A stretch of DNA of 22,510 bases from IMG/VR virus record IMGVR_UViG_3300025450_000135, positions 1 to 22,510 of that record; one strand, written 5' to 3'. A program made the position numbers and the translations under genes. The notes under the pieces are model-generated. The model was not told where the DNA came from. It worked only from the letters and a program-made list of their open reading frames with translations, and made no database searches. The stretch comes from a virus. Of this stretch, positions 20,916 through 22,510 are shown piece after piece. Each line of letters starts with the position of its first letter. The first letter of the stretch is position 1.

Positions 20916-22510
20916 TTAGTTGGTCGCCTGTGATATTGATAGTGCGGTCACGCTCTGCCCTGAGGTAAGATAGATGCGTACATAAATTTCGTTGGTTGCG
21001 GTAGTGCTGCTGTTTAAGGTACCAAACGTACAGGTATAACTGCCGTTGATGGCCGTGTTGATAGGTACTGCACCGCCTAGACTGCATCCATCGCTGCCGT
21101 TGCCACCGTTGGCCACGTTGCTTCCAGGAATGCCAGCACCACCGTAAGGCAAGTGCATGTTGAGCCATCCGTTAAGTCCTGATGTGGGTCCTTTACCACC
21201 GGTGGCAGTATCTAATGCACTACCAGGCAAGGCCACCCACATGCCACCAATGGTGCCGGTGATGTTGATGTTGAATTTGCTGACCGATGTGCGTACAAAT
21301 TTAAAAGTGAACCATTGACTAGATCCTTGGGTAGACAAGTTTGGGCCAGCTGGTAGATAACCGGTGTTGAAATTGGTTTGACTAAAGGTCAAGATGCCTT
21401 GAGATCCAGATCCAACTACCACAGCATCGTAAGTATATAGCGGACCGGTTATGCTGTTGAATGCCGCTTCTGTGCCGGTGAACACCGGTGTGTTTCCAGT
21501 GCCAGGATTAACAATGCGGAACGCATTGGTGGCGCCGCTACCTACTGAATTGCCGACCACAATGTTTCCTTCATCAACTGGAGTGCTGTTTCCGGTTTTG
21601 TACAACACTATTTTTCCAGGAGCAAATACGGCCGAACTTGTGGCATAGCTGTTGTTGACAGTAAGGCTAGGACCTGCATTGGCAGATCCAAAACCATTGA
21701 TGATGGACGTTGTGGTCGAAAATCTCAGATTACCTGAGTTGGCATAGAGATTTTGTTGTACCGGTGTGGGTATGTTGGCCGACGCATAGGTCAAAGAAAC
21801 TGGTGTTCCGAATGCGCCAGCACCCGAACCGGTGATAAAGGTATCAACAGTAGGGTACATGTTGCCACTGAGACGATTTACATTTCCGGTTAGACTGAAC
21901 GTGGTTCCACCAATATAGTGTGGAATGGTACTGCTGTAAATGTAACTGGGAGCGGCCTGAGGAGCTATGGCTGTGGTGCTAAATTGCGGTGTACCCGGAC
22001 TGCTGTTGTCGTAGTACCAGACCGGTGTCACAGTATTAGCTGTTATGGTATCTGCTAGATATATTTCGTTCCAACCTTGTGTCACTGTACCTGTGGCATA
22101 GGTACTGAATACATCGTAAAATCCGGCAATGATATTGGCATTGGCCGCATGATAATCTTCGTTGTTAAACACAACTAGACTTCCGTGTGTGCCATTGGCT
22201 GTGGGGTTGGCATTGGCAAAGAATGTAACATTTCCCACATCAACACTGTTGAGATATGCTGTGAGTACTCCAGCATTGCCAGGGCCCACTGTGAGTATCT
22301 GTGATGTGGTATAGCTGTTGTTGCGAACCACAGCATTGACCGCTGTTCCGGCCGAGACCACTTTGCTGCCAGTCTGTGTGTTATCAGACTGAGTCACTCC
22401 ATTGGCCATGCGGTAACTGGCTGTGTTGGTCACGGTCAGTGGCACGTTGCCAGGAAAATTAGGAGGTGGAATTGGAATTAACAGACCCAAGATTTGATTC
22501 AGCTCGGCAA
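20916..22510 (-). CDS. Large virion structural protein, N-terminus cut by the window edge
   Basis: The frame stays open to the right edge, so the true start is outside the window. The first visible codons encode AELNQILGLL, and a TTG at 22490 is not a convincing start. The visible 530 residues contain IPIPPPNFPGNVPL, many Thr/Ser/Asn beta strands and no GN shaft repeats. The C-terminal half has WFTFKFVRTSVSKFNINITG near the middle, a GGMWVALPGSA segment, a glycine-rich NGGNGSDGC stretch and NEIYVRIYLTSG near the end. I recall proteins of this kind among uncharacterised virion proteins of T4-like aquatic phages, next to the beta-helix protein, as here. A baseplate or fibre-attachment role is possible but unproven. 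The stop directly abuts the next gene. Confidence 0.8.
   Translation of the reverse strand, partial: AELNQILGLLIPIPPPNFPGNVPLTVTNTASYRMANGVTQSDNTQTGSKVVSAGTAVNAVVRNNSYTTSQILTVGPGNAGVLTAYLNSVDVGNVTFFANANPTANGTHGSLVVFNNEDYHAANANIIAGFYDVFSTYATGTVTQGWNEIYLADTITANTVTPVWYYDNSSPGTPQFSTTAIAPQAAPSYIYSSTIPHYIGGTTFSLTGNVNRLSGNMYPTVDTFITGSGAGAFGTPVSLTYASANIPTPVQQNLYANSGNLRFSTTTSIINGFGSANAGPSLTVNNSYATSSAVFAPGKIVLYKTGNSTPVDEGNIVVGNSVGSGATNAFRIVNPGTGNTPVFTGTEAAFNSITGPLYTYDAVVVGSGSQGILTFSQTNFNTGYLPAGPNLSTQGSSQWFTFKFVRTSVSKFNINITGTIGGMWVALPGSALDTATGGKGPTSGLNGWLNMHLPYGGAGIPGSNVANGGNGSDGCSLGGAVPINTAINGSYTCTFGTLNSSTTATNEIYVRIYLTSGQSVTALSISQATN

Noticed and set aside
1-22510. tRNA genes, attachment sites or an insertion sequence explaining the fibre block
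   Set aside because: I saw no cloverleaf-like sequence, no transposase and no flanking terminal repeats; this was a reading by eye, so a tRNA scan would be the decisive check.

Overview
The window looks like part of a T4-like (contractile-tailed) bacteriophage genome of the type common in aquatic bacterioplankton. The main evidence is the first complete gene, which reads as a gp15-type tail sheath stabiliser. The right end adds structural proteins of the kind seen in T4-like marine phages: a pectate-lyase-like beta-helix tail protein and several glycine/asparagine-rich fibre proteins. I see no tRNA, rRNA, CRISPR array, integrase, transposase or reverse transcriptase. The host cannot be named from this sequence.

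Layout. Plus strand, 1-1959: the tail end of a structural gene (probably the gp14-type neck protein), gp15, and a small Nudix hydrolase whose start overlaps the end of gp15. Everything else is on the minus strand, read right to left. The order is: a large structural protein cut by the right edge (22510-20916), a beta-helix tail protein (20915-18849), a 109-aa beta-rich protein, a 254-aa fibre protein, a 49-aa small protein, a 1460-aa repeat fibre, a perfect hairpin terminator followed by a late-promoter-like box, a 427-aa fibre, a 289-aa LamG-type lectin-like protein, a 783-aa repeat fibre, a 74-aa protein, a 1598-aa repeat fibre, a 244-aa fibre with a putative peptidase-G2-like tip, and a 220-aa Rossmann-like protein of unknown function. 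The two strands converge and overlap tail-to-tail at 1944-1959.

About 20 kb is therefore devoted to what is probably the host-recognition apparatus. The proteins share a small set of modules: short repeats containing 'SGNI.AGN', a 'GNG..LTGV' turn with a following beta module, a 'QDAA.K.YVD' plus 'R(V/I)L(V/I)' module, a 'GDG.T..F.L' module, and short N- and C-terminal tags. These modules recur within and between genes, and some repeats are exact at DNA level. The clearest structural observation is a duplicated two-gene cassette. The pair 289 aa (LamG) then 783 aa and the pair 74 aa then 1598 aa have matching ends; the 74-aa protein looks like the 289-aa protein without its LamG domain, and both large fibres start with MAKLLS. 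I infer that the region evolves by duplication and recombination of fibre modules. Late T4-type promoter boxes (TAAATAC cores) precede several of these genes, consistent with late virion-protein expression. There is no gene-free stretch above 300 bases; the longest is 17421-17550.
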